Positions 1 to 11,642 of a stretch of 64,000 bases of DNA are shown one piece after another. Under the pieces are notes generated by a model. It searched no databases, was not told the DNA's origin, and saw nothing but the letters and a program-made list of their open reading frames with translations. The position numbers were made by a program, and so were the translations under genes. Source of the stretch: Lasiosphaeris hirsuta (lineage: Eukaryota > Ascomycota > Sordariomycetes > Sordariales > Lasiosphaeriaceae). The DNA is taken from NCBI GenBank assembly GCA_030549175.1, contig JAUKUA010000002.1, positions 3,968,001 to 4,032,000 of the forward strand, in the 5' to 3' direction. Positions within the stretch are counted from its first letter, which is position 1. Every line of letters begins with the position of its first letter.

Positions 1-354
1 TTGCGTAAAACCAACACAAGCGAGCTCAAACCCGGGGTTACATAACACAATGGGGTGGCGTTTTGCTACCCAAGACTACGGGTAACACGCTGTATTCCCG
101 GATGTAAAGTTCCAACATATAGTGGGCAAATATCATGTTAGCCCAAGGAATGCGAAGAAGCGGAAAAAAAAAATCTTGATCATGAGGCGAGACGGCAACG
201 GAAGAGCAAGCGACGGTGGTATCAAGGTCGGAACTGTAAACCCAAAAAGACTCCAAACTCCAGAACTCCGGCTCTTAGTTTGCGAGAATGTGTGATGACG
301 TGATACTCGGAAGCCGTCCCCTCATATAAGGCATCGCCATAGTGAGCGATGTGT
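1..354. other. 3' flank of the RasGAP gene, no gene seen
   Basis: The short open frames here are not protein-like. The stretch probably holds the 3' untranslated region and terminator of the minus-strand RasGAP gene. An A-rich run lies near 164-173. Confidence 0.5.
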
Positions 355-2919
355 CTACCACCCCTTCTTCCTGGCGAATCGCTTGTTGAGCAGCGCAAGG
401 ACTTTGGGGACGTTGAACTGGACGTATTCCAAGTCAAGATCGTCTTGGTTGTCCTTTTGCATTTCCAGGAGGTCATCCAGCTTGAGGTCTAATTCGAGGA
501 GGCCCCGGTTTCGCCCTGGTTCGCCTTTCGTTAGCTTTCCTTGACGCTGCCCCGTTTGGTCCAGGTTCATCTTACCCTTGTAGTGGAGCGAAATGACGAA
601 CGTTCCTGGGAGCGGACTCGTAAAGTTGAAGTAGATATTAGCTCTTCTGTTGTCCGGAACGTTGCTCTTCTGGATGACGCCCTCTTTTTCAAGCTGCTGG
701 TGCGTGAACTTGTATGGCCCTAGAACCTGCTGCTTCTGCTGCTTTCTCCGTGTGCCCTCGCTCTGGCTACGCACATTGTGCAAATAGCTCTTGTACGTCT
801 CGAGCTGACCAACTAAATACGAGTTGTGATCTCGAATTGTCTTGTACACCTCATCAAGCTTCTGCGTCTCGACGATGACGCCCTCCTTCAGCGAGCCCAA
901 GTGCTGGAGCTCCTGCTCAACCTCGTCTCGCAGCAGGCCAAATTGGTCGCTTTTATCGACAACTTTGAGTTCCTGCAGCTGACTGAGCAGCTCCATCGCA
1001 CGAATTCCCTTACGGACCATAACTGCATCGTTCTTGGACGTGGCAGCAGCGTCGGCGATGCGCTCAAGGCGAAGTGGCCGTTTCGCGACCGAAGACGTTG
1101 CTGGGATTGTTCGCAGAATTTGGACGAACACTGACTTGGCCTCCATGAAGTAAACCTCCTCCTGAGTGATATCCAGGGCAGCCGTCAGGTCGTCAATCGC
1201 CGTTTCCCACCTACTGAACAGGGGAAGGTTAATCACCCTGTTCTCCTTACGTGGGACCTGAGGCGGCGCTGGACCAAGGTCGGTCATAATCTGTCCAAGG
1301 TGGGATTGGTCGTCCTTGCATAACTCCCCAGTGTGCTTATCGATCAAGGCATGCATTGCATAGATTTCGTTCAGCGTGATGGAGAGCTCGAGGTCTTTCT
1401 TGGAGAGGGCGACGTAGTTGTCCATCTCCAGGCTCTCGTAAAAGTCTTGAACCTCACACAGATCTAGCATGAACTTGTTGACCCGGTCCTTATTCTGCTG
1501 GATGAATGGCTGCAGCTTCGCCATGTAGGGCTCCTTTGCGTACGATGGCTTGTTGGCCAGATTCTGTAGCATTTTCGCGATGAGGGTCAAAGTTCTTCTC
1601 GGCCGGTCTGCCGGTGTCCCATCGATAAGCATGTACGACTTTGGAGTGACGATAGCTGGGTTAATGAACCGTAGAAAGAAGAAGCCTCCAATCAGAGTGC
1701 AAATGACCTGGTCGTTGGCATCCGGGTACTTCCTCTTCGTCAAGCTCCGGATTTGCTTGCAGATCCACCGAATACCATATGGGGCTTCCTCCAATCCGTC
1801 GATGATTGTTGTGAGAAAGCCATTAGCGATTTCAGTCAACATTGTCAATCGCGGTTCGATAATCGCCTGCACCTGGGCGTTTTCGGCCGCCTGCTCCTGC
1901 GTAATGCCCTTGGGTAGTGATGCCGGGAGGCTGCCAGTATCCTCTTCGATTTGCTCGCACATGCGCTCATAGACCTTGAGAGGGTTGATCTCCAGGTCCA
2001 GGTCCTTAAGCTCGATCAGGCTATTAATCCTATCCGCCAGCACCGCCTTGAGGAAACTCTGGCCGGGTCCGCGCCTTGTGTATGTGGTCATCATTCTCGA
2101 GACGGGGGTATTTGCGCGGAGAAGTGACGAATATTCCGGGGTGTTGTCGAATTGGTAAGTCAGGACAGACTATGCAGGGTTAGTTCATTGATACTCCGGG
2201 CTAAAGGTGCTCGGAACGAACGAACCTGGAACATAGTCAAGAGCAAATGCTCTTCGCGGCTTTCGTACTGGTTTCCATAAATTGTGAACATGACAGTTTG
2301 GAGCAGCGAGTCAATCTCAGACATCGAGACAAGCCGGCAGAGGTGAGCAATGTGTCTGGGCTCCGATTGAAGCAGGAATAGCAGGTTTCCATATCTCTGT
2401 GTCTTGTCGTCGTTGGGAAAAACGCCCTCCTGCATCTCGGTGGCATCCTCGAGATGGCTTGCAACTTCGTTTTGCTAGAGGATTATCAATACACATTTTG
2501 CACCGACATGGCAAGGGGAACATACCTCTTCCAACGCCATGCGATTCTGAATGAGTAAAGCAATGCGCGAGTCTAGATATCGCACATCTTTCTCGAGTAC
2601 GAAGTTCTTCTTTGATTGAGAGGAGATCTTGGATTTAAGATCCCGTAGGAGCTTTTGGGCTTTGTAGACAGTCAGCATTTATGAAAACCACCGAACCAGC
2701 CACGCGCGAAGGTATACCTTTAGCCAGGTCGTCTTCGATTACGAGGTCGGATTCATTCGCCGATATCGACATATACAAGGCCGACATGGAATAACGCTTG
2801 GACTGACGCGCAGAGCGCGAGCCATCGTAAGAAGACATGGTGTTTTGGCGGGAGAGGGGTTGGAAAGACGAAGAGGACGCGGTCGATGCTCTTGAAGGGG
2901 TTTGAAGCATGACGGGCAT
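355..2919 (-). CDS. Ras GTPase-activating protein (RasGAP plus RasGAP C-terminal domain)
   Basis: This protein is predicted to accelerate GTP hydrolysis on Ras and so switch off Ras/cAMP or MAPK signalling at the membrane. It resembles the S. pombe Gap1/Sar1 type. Four exons read cleanly: 2919-2718, 2659-2526, 2474-2226 and 2169-355, with introns of 58, 51 and 56 bp. The third intron has a perfect AACTAAC branch point. The GAP domain spans exons 3-4. The arginine finger is in [13 protein letters not shown] (Arg codon 2116-2118) and the structural motif reads [13 protein letters not shown] coiled-coil region and a RasGAP_C domain follow to the C-terminal KRFARKKGW. Length is about 800 residues, as expected for this type. 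The start is uncertain: ATG at 2919 is the first in-frame methionine, but the frame stays open without ATG to 3060, so an upstream coding exon is possible. Confidence 0.9.
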
Positions 2920-3293
2920 GTTGACACGGACGGTCGGCGGCAATTGGAGGGAGGTCAGGCTGCCGGACCTGAGGCCTCTAGGAGGTGGGGTTTGGCGGCT
3001 ATCTGCGTGGACTGGACGGGGAGAGAGATCACGATAATGGCTATCGACTCGGTGATGTTGTCACGAAAAGTTGTCCGTTCGACGGAAGCCTGCGTCGACA
3101 CGTTGGAGCGCAATGGTCAATGTCGCCGAAATGCGTGTTTTTAGGCGCACCGATTGATGTCGGCCAAAGCCCGCCTTGATAAAGGTCGGGGGAGTCGGGC
3201 GTGAGCTCGATGCAAATGGGCTGTCGCCAGGTGATGGTGGTTGTGCAAGGTGGGTGAATGCTTTCGCGGGAGACACGAACTGGGCGGTCAGTC

Positions 3294-3309
3294 GGGGGGG
3301 GGGGGGGGG
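3294..3309. repeat. poly(dG) tract, 16 bases
   Basis: An uninterrupted run of 16 G lies upstream of the RasGAP gene. It is one of several dC/dG tracts of similar length in the window. Confidence 0.9.
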
Positions 3310-6300
3310 TAGACAGCAGGTCGGCCGGCGAACGCCACAAAGGAAGGCGTTTTTGAAAAGGAATGCGCCAACGGAAAAGGCCCGTTGTAGAGGGCAAAGG
3401 TCGCACCGTGGTCTGCGTGGCGTCCAGGGGAGGGCGAGACAATATGTACAGGCACTGGCGTTCAATCCCTCTCTCTGTGTTATGTTGAGTCCTCGTTTTG
3501 AAGCGATGCTGCGAGTTGTGTGAAATCTGGTATTGCTGGATAAGGTACTGGTTCGATTCTGAGATTCTAGGGGTTGAGTGCGGGAGGGCTTGCGTCGCTC
3601 GGCGTGGTGCAGTGGACCTGCAAAACTTCCGGTTGGGAAGGTCTAGCAGCACAGGCTTCTGCTGATAGGTAGATTGGGAGGGTTTGAGCCGCCTGCAACT
3701 TGCGACCAGTCAGGCCCACGTAGCCGAGACCAGCGGAGCGCAAAGAAACGATGAGTCCAGGCTTTGCGCTTTGCTTGCAGTGGAGTCGGACCGTTGGCTC
3801 CAGGTACTGGGCAAAACGGCAGTGATTCATGAAATCCGGAAGGGACGAAGGAGGAGAGAGGAAAAGGAGGACAAAGCCCAGGCCCCAAACAAGAGACGTG
3901 CGCGCCTAGTCCACTCTCCCCAGTCGTCTGCGCTGCACTACTGACCCTGCGGTTACGCCGTTTCCCTTCTCGGGGGCTTGTCCTGCATCAACATGCAAAA
4001 ATGGAGGACCAAGGCGCACCGTTTTGGCTAGCGACCACACCACCTCCTGGTTGCGGCAGCGAAACGTCGGCAAGGGACGGGAATAGGATATGGTATAATT
4101 ACAAGAGGGAAAGGAGTTCGGATGGCGGTGCGGCAATTGCTCGTTTGTGGGGGACTGGGGACCTGGGGGAGCCGGGATGCGAAGGATGAGAGATGTCACG
4201 ATGCGGATGGGATCGACTCTCCCACAGGAACCACGCCAGCCGGTTCTGATAAGAACGGCCTGCCGGGGTGTCAGCCCACGCTCGTTCCTAATGTGGACAG
4301 CCAGGCAGTGATTCCCAGGATCACCACAAAAGAGCTGTCGGGGGGCCGGCAACAATGAACTCGTAGAATCTTTTGGTGTGGCAACCCAAATCAACTTGAC
4401 AGGTGCAGTTGTTGGCGCCCTCGAATGAAGTTGTTCTCCTTGGACTCGGTACGGCAGGAGAGCTCATGTGCCACGCATTGTCTCGCGGCTGGCCGCCCCT
4501 ACTAATTACCAGGTAGCATCTGGTATGCACCCTCTCCGTCCGAGTCCCCTCAACAATATCCCAATTCGACAATGAAGTGATAAAAATGATTCATCAGCGT
4601 CCCTGCATCCACAGAAGAAAATCAGCTTGGGCCGAAGGCACCCACACTGCAGCAACCTGCAGAAATAAGGAATCACAATCCCTGATGTTTTGGACTATTA
4701 TCTGATGCAGAGAGAGGGAGGGGCAACGCCATGTGAAATGGGAAGGAACGGATAACGGAGAGAACGACGCTAGTGCCTCCAGGCGAGGCGGGGCTAACTG
4801 GGGTTGGTGGGGACAGGGCAAGACAGTCGACAGGGGAAGGCAACCTCGCATTGGACAAGCAGCCAGGGGTAAGGGCTATCTGAAGGCGGGGGACTCACCG
4901 CTTTGCACTGTGTACGCGCCTCTCAAAGTGCAGTGTCAGTTGTGTGCCAAGCTGAGAAGATTCATTAGCGATGCTAACGTGATGTCATGGCCATGTCGCT
5001 CGCAAGGAATTCATTTTAGGGCGATTGCTCGAAAAGTATCGTTGACAAGGCGCCCAGCTTGTTTTTGCGCGGTTACGGCCACCACTGTTTCATGGTCCCT
5101 GCGATTTTGGATACAGGGCCAGAAGTCCGTAGCTAACATCCCGCCAAAGCCGTTGGCGCAGCTTAGCACTAGACATGTACCTGCTGCAGCCAATCTATCT
5201 GCGGAGGAGCCGCAATCTGGCGATATTACAATACTCCTTTGCAACAAGTTGTTGATGGCATCGCGGCGTCATCCCATTCACAGCTAAGTCGGCATACAAT
5301 TACTATCCCACGGATGTTCCTGCAGACTGCGTACTGTTGATGCGGCTTAGAAGACGGCAACCTCCATTCTTGGGTGATGGTTCGCCGGACGTTAATCACC
5401 CGCCGCATGTTTCTCAAATAATAACCTGGGTCCCGGATCGACAACGTTATGATTGACGTACCGGATCCGGCGGCAGATGGCGCACAGAAAGGATGGGTAG
5501 CCGTTCCGAATTTTTACAATGAGCGGCACAATGAGCGGCATGACGAAGATCACGAACGAGATCATGAAAGGGGACGAGACCCAGCAACTAATTATGCCGG
5601 CGACATGCCCACAGGTACGACGTAGTGTATTTTGAAGGCTACTGTGGCAAGGATGGATGCCTTCTCGCGCGGATAACGGAGGAAATGGTCGGCCGTTATA
5701 GTGCCCCTTTTAAAGCGTAAATGCATGCCTCTTAACTACATCGGTTTTCGAAGGCACCGGCGTATTCGCAAAAGACCGATGAAAGCGCTGCGCGTCGCCG
5801 AAAAGATCGACGAGACACATGAAACATGACGCCTCTAGTGATATATAACAGCCAGACATGATGCACTTGCCAGCGTTAGCGTCGGTCTGACACCGTCAAC
5901 AAAAGTTGTCACGCAAGTGAAGTGTAGGTGGCTGATAAACGGTCGCTCCTAGAGCCGAGTCAACAACATTTGTGACCAGCTTTGGCGGACATTGTTCGGG
6001 GATGCCATCGTCGCACGGCTTGCCCTGGCTGCAACTCAAGTCCGTGTGTCTGTCCCGAGGGAGCTTGCGCAAGCTGCTGGTCTGTGTGTTGAAGAACATC
6101 CATACCTTGCGTGCCTCCTTGCCTACCTACCTTGAGGAAAGCACGGAAGGCTGTGCGGTGGCCCTGAGGTAAGACATGCGAATGAGGTGATGCGGGCGAT
6201 GCGGGAAACAGCTGGAGGATGGGAGGTCAGGGCGTTGATTGGCTTAGGTAGCAAGCAGCAGCCCGACAAGGTTGCATGGTTAGCGCAGTCCGGTGGGTAC

Positions 6301-7104
6301 GGTCGGCTTGGACCTGGGACCTCGAAGTCAGCTCGCCAAAGTTGCTGCTACCCAATCATCCCTTGCCCCCACCTCGAATCTCTGACCTGCACCACTCCTT
6401 CTGTGACGCTGCGGTCCGTTTTCCAACTGCCTGGAACATATATCAACTCACAACCCACTCATCGCCGCCGACAGCCGAGGATTGCCTCTGATTCACTGGT
6501 GCCGCGCCTGGCGCCTGGTGTCTGGCAAGATGGTTGCGAATCTGCTGTTGAAGGATTTGGAATTCTCACTCCCCCTCCCGACCCTACTGCTACTAACCCA
6601 GGATGGAGGTTTGTCTCGAAATGGGCCCCAACCAAAAACAGACCATCTTGTCCCGCAGCTGTCAAACAGGTCAAGCAGTTGAGTTGGCCCCACCATGAGT
6701 CCAATGTCGGCGACAGGTGTGCCCAGTGTGGTCGCACTGCCGAGGCCTTCCCTCTGTAACCCCCTTGCCCCCTAGCCATCCACTCACCACCCGCATCCTG
6801 ATTCACCAGCTGCGTGCCTAAATCAAGTACCCCGAAGCATTACATACATACATGGATGGCTACAGTGATTCGAGCATCACGTTAGTAGCTGAGTTGGGCT
6901 CCCGCCCGCGATGCAGGTTCAGCCAACCCGGCCCAGCCCTCTGATCTCGAAAAGACTGCGCACTGGCAACACTGCAACAGCAAAGATTCGGCTTATCTCC
7001 AGCTGTCTTTCTACTCACTTGCTGAAGCTCCAGCCGACCTAGGGCCCAGCTGATAGGCCGACACCCCCTTCGATATCTTGAGCGCTGCCGTTACCAACGG
7101 AGTA

Positions 7105-7238
7105 CAATCCAACCCTGATTTGTTTGTTAGCGCAGGACTCGAGAGCTCGTTACGGACATGGGAAAGACCCGTTTCGAGGCTTAAATATCCTTCTTGGCGG
7201 GAGTGTTCCGCGCTAACAAACCAACCAGGGTTGGATTG
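7105..7238. mobile_element. MITE-like inverted-repeat element with TA flanks
   Basis: Two arms of about 30 bases (7104-7133 and 7210-7239) are inverted copies with only two mismatches. The outer ends read CAATCCAACCC and its complement; the inner ends read TTAGCGC. The loop is about 76 bases. Both ends abut TA (7103-7104 and 7239-7240), as expected for a TA target-site duplication of a Tc1/mariner-type non-autonomous element. There is no room for a transposase. A stand-alone hairpin with no transposition history cannot be excluded. Confidence 0.55.
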
Positions 7239-10200
7239 TAGTCTTGAGCCATCGCCGGCAAGAGCTCCGCCGTGTGCGAATTCCAGCAGGGCAAGCAGGA
7301 GGAGAGAAACAATGGCTCTGCGCGGCTACACAAAACGGCAATAAAGCCAAGTATTTACTGCTTCTCACTGGCCATGACATCTGGGGTATTGAATCCCCCG
7401 GCTCACCCGGGTCATGTCTGATATCCCTCACTTAGTTGCTCTTGGTATCAAGAGAAGGCTTCGGCCGCGGACCCCAACACAATCCACACAGGCACTAAGA
7501 AAAAGGAAAGAGAGCCACCAGAATCATCAGATGCCGTGCAATATGTCTTAGACATGCGTACGGAGTACCCGGACGAGAAACATTGTCTCAGTGGTACATA
7601 CCGTCCTAGTCGGCGCAATCATGATCATGGCACTATCCATTTTGCATTGCCCCTTTTTTTCCCATTTTTGGGTGCATTTGGTTCACAGCGCAGAATCAAA
7701 AGCAATTCAAATATGGAACAGCCCCCACGGACACCCAAGGGTGAAGCAGTAGGTACCTAGTATTCCAAGTACGAGAAAGTAATCTCGGTCCTCGCCGCAT
7801 ACCTGGGTCCCTGCGTAACACAGTCAAATGGTTAACACCCAGCCCCCAGGGTTGAACCACCCCCCAGATCACCACGGATCACTGCCGCCGTGCAGTATAT
7901 TAGCAGTATATTGACAGCATGTTGACACTAGTACCGCTCATCGTATCACCACCGATCAGCTTAAACGAACAATCACGATCTGAGGCACAACCATGCTGAT
8001 ACTCGTAGACAGATGTATATAGTATTGGTATCGGCTTACCCTGTCCGTTGACACAACTGCGTTATACTTCCGACGTGGTACCACAAATATCAGGTAGGCA
8101 CCCACGAGATGGTTGCTTTATATTACCATTGTCGCTCTTTTCAATGTAGGCGGTCATTTCATTTGAGCAGATGATAGATATCTCTTCGCTCGCGGGGCGA
8201 GAGTCATCTACTATCTCGTCGGGTCATGGGTACCAATGGGGAATGGGTATCACAACAAAGCAGTTCCAGTTGCCAGTAATATTCATGGTCATTTACCTCT
8301 CTACCTACGGACAGGTGAGGGTTTCTCCCCCGAGAGCTTCGATGTGAATAAAACTTGAAAGAGATCAATCATGTTCCAGCCTGTTTCTAGTTGAAGACCA
8401 CATATTGATGGGTGAATGGCGATCGAGGTTCTCATAACCGTATATACGGCATTGAAACATGAGATCATGGGTAGTACTACCGGCCGAAACGGTCCCCGAG
8501 TCTCGTCCTTCCGCCTCTCCGCCTGGCGGATATTTAAGAGCGCGAGTTCCCATGGGAGCCACCTTGAAATCGATCGAGGTAGGTCGCAGACTTGGTTAGT
8601 ACTAGTGGGGATTGTGCCTAGACGCGGCTCTCAGCTACCAACACGGAGGTGGCCCGAGTCAATAAGATGTTCAGCCTAGGTCCTTGCTCTCAAAAATCAC
8701 GGGCGTGCAAGTTGAAAGTCACGGTTAGACAAGTTACGTAGGAAGCAGTCAGGATAAATGCTAGGAATCGGAAGCTATGCCGTCGACTCAGGCTGACCTG
8801 CATTCCATGTTTTTCCTCCTTCCGCTGTTGGAGCTAGATTTAGACTTCGTAGTGCAGGAAGTCGAGGAGCAGGAACAATTTGGCAAACTGATTGGCTTTG
8901 AGCTCGGGTGGGCTGAAGAAGCCGAGTGCGTCCGGAATGCCTGCACTGGCTTGCAAGGTGTACCCTGCGGTGGCGACAGTTTGCTGGTTACGCTCTTGTC
9001 AATGATCTGCTTTGGCATTCATGATGGCGACAATCACGAGGTATCCCATCCTAATTTTGAACGTCCCATGAAGTTCCAAGCGGATAATTAGTTCAAGTTG
9101 CCCTACCTATAATGCCACGGTAGCTCACCTCGGTTACTTCCTACCCGCTTAGCCACTGACACTTGGGCTGGTGGCGTCCTATCATTAAAAGATGGAACGC
9201 TCTAAAAGATGTATGTAAGTGCTGGATACTAGCTGAGGTGTGAGCATGAACTTGAAACTTCGTTTTCAAACACATTTTTTCACCTTGGGAAAGGCATCCA
9301 TGGTTTCGTTCTCAATGAGAAACTTGAGAGGGCCCTTCCATAGGTAGGTAGACACCGTGACTGGCACAAATAGCCATGTTGAACATTTTTAACTTCCGAG
9401 TCGGCAGTAGGGACAGGGGGCCGAATAGATTGTTCGTAGTGTTCTCCCGGTTCCAATGGCCTGTCTGCGACACGGCCACCTGGTGGATATCTCACCTTAA
9501 GGCACTTAACCTACCCTTCGCGTTCTCAAGGTGGGTGTGCCTTGCCCAGTACCTTCCATGTTTTCATTCTCCTTCAGCCCGAAACAAGCAACTTTGAAGG
9601 ACAGCCTTGGAAAACTGAAGCATTGAATATCGGGTACATGCATAAAAGCTTCGAGTCACTTGTATGAGGCAGCAGAGTGCTGATCGGTTACATAGCCTCA
9701 GAAGGCATATACAGGAGTGCAGGTTGTTCTTCATGCCCCGCGATGTCTTCCATCCACTGCTCCTTCTGTCAAAGACCTCATTACCTGTCGACTGGATCCT
9801 CTTGCGCGCTTTTTCACAGCGGTCGTGAGAACAGAATGGCAGAAGCAGCAGAAAAAAGGGGTAAGCAACGGTGCCGCTGTGACTCAAAATTTGGACAGAG
9901 CCAGAAAGAGAAAAGAGAGAGAGATGTGGAGAAGGAAAATTATGATCCGAGAGGGGGGGTGTTTTCGAGTCGCTGGCGCGTGAGGTTGCAACTGTCATGT
10001 TAAATGTGACATGCCATCTGCTTTCGTGTTCACGGCTGCCACAGTACAGGCAAGTACGCAGGCTTTTGGCTTGCATACCTTACACACCTTACCCAGCACC
10101 TTCCTCAGCCAGCCCTCCGTCTCTGTTCAGGAGAGATATGGATGGCGTATTCATGAGCCGATTTGTATGACCACGGCGGCCGTGCTGCTCACGACAACCA

Positions 10201-11519
10201 GATTTGAGAAAGACCGTGCGCCTTACGGCTAATCACTATGGTAGAAGCTAGGCCTTGACTCACAAGGGCTTACTCCTGCCATGTAATTTCTGACGTTCTG
10301 ACATTCTGCGAGTATCGGCGATAGGATGCCGCCAAGACCAAATGACCAGGGGGCTGCCGCCATGCCGACATCCGGGGAATTTGTGACTTGGGTGGTGGAG
10401 CACTGCAGCAACCCCCTCTTCTCCTCTTTTCTCTTCTTCCCCAAAATCCTCCGCTTCCACAAATCGTGGAGAATTTGAACGCCATCGATCATCCTCGGCA
10501 CAGGAAAGACGGTGGGCATTAGGACGAAGCACGCCCCCACACCACATTTCCAAATTCTATTCCACTCACTGAATGGTGATTTCCTGCTGTCGACCCCGGT
10601 CTTGGCATTTTGTTCTCGTTGTGTCGTATTTGTTTCCTTTCTGCATTCGTCTTCTCCCGCTTGCTGGCTTTGCGGTTACAGTCGCCGCCTCCTTGGAGGC
10701 GTACCCGCGGATGGCGCTTCCGAGCGACCAGTTCCAGATGCTCTCGGCCACGATTGGCTATGATGTGTTATCGGGTGTTGCTATTGGGGTTCGTCGCAAA
10801 CTTCCTCACATTCCAGGGCCGCATGCTCGAATCCCCGCATCCGTCGCCGACGACGGGCCGCTCTTCTCTTATTTTTTTCCACCCTCCCTGTCCCACCTTC
10901 CTATCAGTCACACAAACCCGCTCCCCAATGGCAGGACACCACCACACACCGACAAAGGCGCAGGTGATGATGTATTGATATATGTGCAGTCCCTTGGTTC
11001 AGAACTGACCTAGTGTTAGTCGGCTAGCTGACTAGGGGCCGGCAATGCTCTCTCTTCGGTTACACCAAGCCAGCCTCGGCCTTGTTGATGCTCTGATTAC
11101 ATATCCACTCCCCCAACACGAGTTCCACCAACAAGCACAGAGGCCGAAGCCTAGGAGCATGTTGGACGCAGTGAAAGGGCGTCGGCTGCGCAGTAGTGCG
11201 GAACTGAGCCCGTCCTATCGGGTTCGGCACGATCTGCTGTCGTCTGCTGCCTGTCGTCTGCTGTCCCTGTTTTGACCGCCATGGTCCGCAAGCGTTTGTC
11301 TTGTAATTCGGTTCGGCGATTAGAGTTTAGCACCAATGGCTCGCTCTCTCCTCGCCTTTCCGGCTCCATGTTATCACCGGGCCCCTAGAATTTTTTCGTT
11401 CTGGCTTCTTTTCATGACAGTTTCCCGCTGCCTTTGTTGACATTGACCCATGACCCCAACTTCCAGTCGTTCCCGTCGTCGCTGCTCCCGCCCGATTGCC
11501 TGTCGTTGCCCTTCCGTAG

Positions 11520-11537
11520 CCCCCCCCCCCCCCCCCC
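11520..11537. repeat. poly(dC) tract, 18 bases, in the MFS 5' leader
   Basis: A run of 18 C lies about 105 bases before the MFS start codon. A second run follows closely, so both are probably in the promoter or 5' untranslated region. Confidence 0.85.
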
Positions 11538-11611
11538 GGCCCCTCCGCAGATCGGCCGGAAATAGCCACCACCGGGGAACACCCATCCCCTCCCGGACAG
11601 CCTCCCCCCCT

Positions 11612-11628
11612 CCCCCCCCCCCCCCCCC
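11612..11628. repeat. poly(dC) tract, 17 bases, immediately before the MFS start
   Basis: A run of 17 C ends 14 bases upstream of the ATG at 11643, inside a C/T-rich leader. The opposite strand is G-rich and could in principle fold. Confidence 0.85.
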
Positions 11629-11642
11629 TCAAAGCCACCGAC

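Larger units (their letters stand above)
2920..11642. other. 8.7 kb intergenic region, no convincing gene
   Basis: This is the shared upstream space of the RasGAP (minus) and the MFS transporter (plus). Open frames of up to 203 codons exist, but they are low-complexity, overlap each other and match no family I recognise. Items that can be supported are a G16 tract at 3294-3309, a 12-bp tandem repeat near 5517-5541, an inverted-repeat element at 7105-7238, AT-rich patches near 5700-5960 and 7800-8300, weak coding-like relics on the minus strand at 8840-9400, and two long C tracts just before the MFS start. Confidence 0.6.

Noticed and set aside
3041..3652. 203-codon minus-strand frame upstream of the RasGAP start
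   Set aside because: It is low-complexity and not protein-like, and probably 5' leader or promoter. It could at most hide an upstream exon of the RasGAP gene, which I cannot show.
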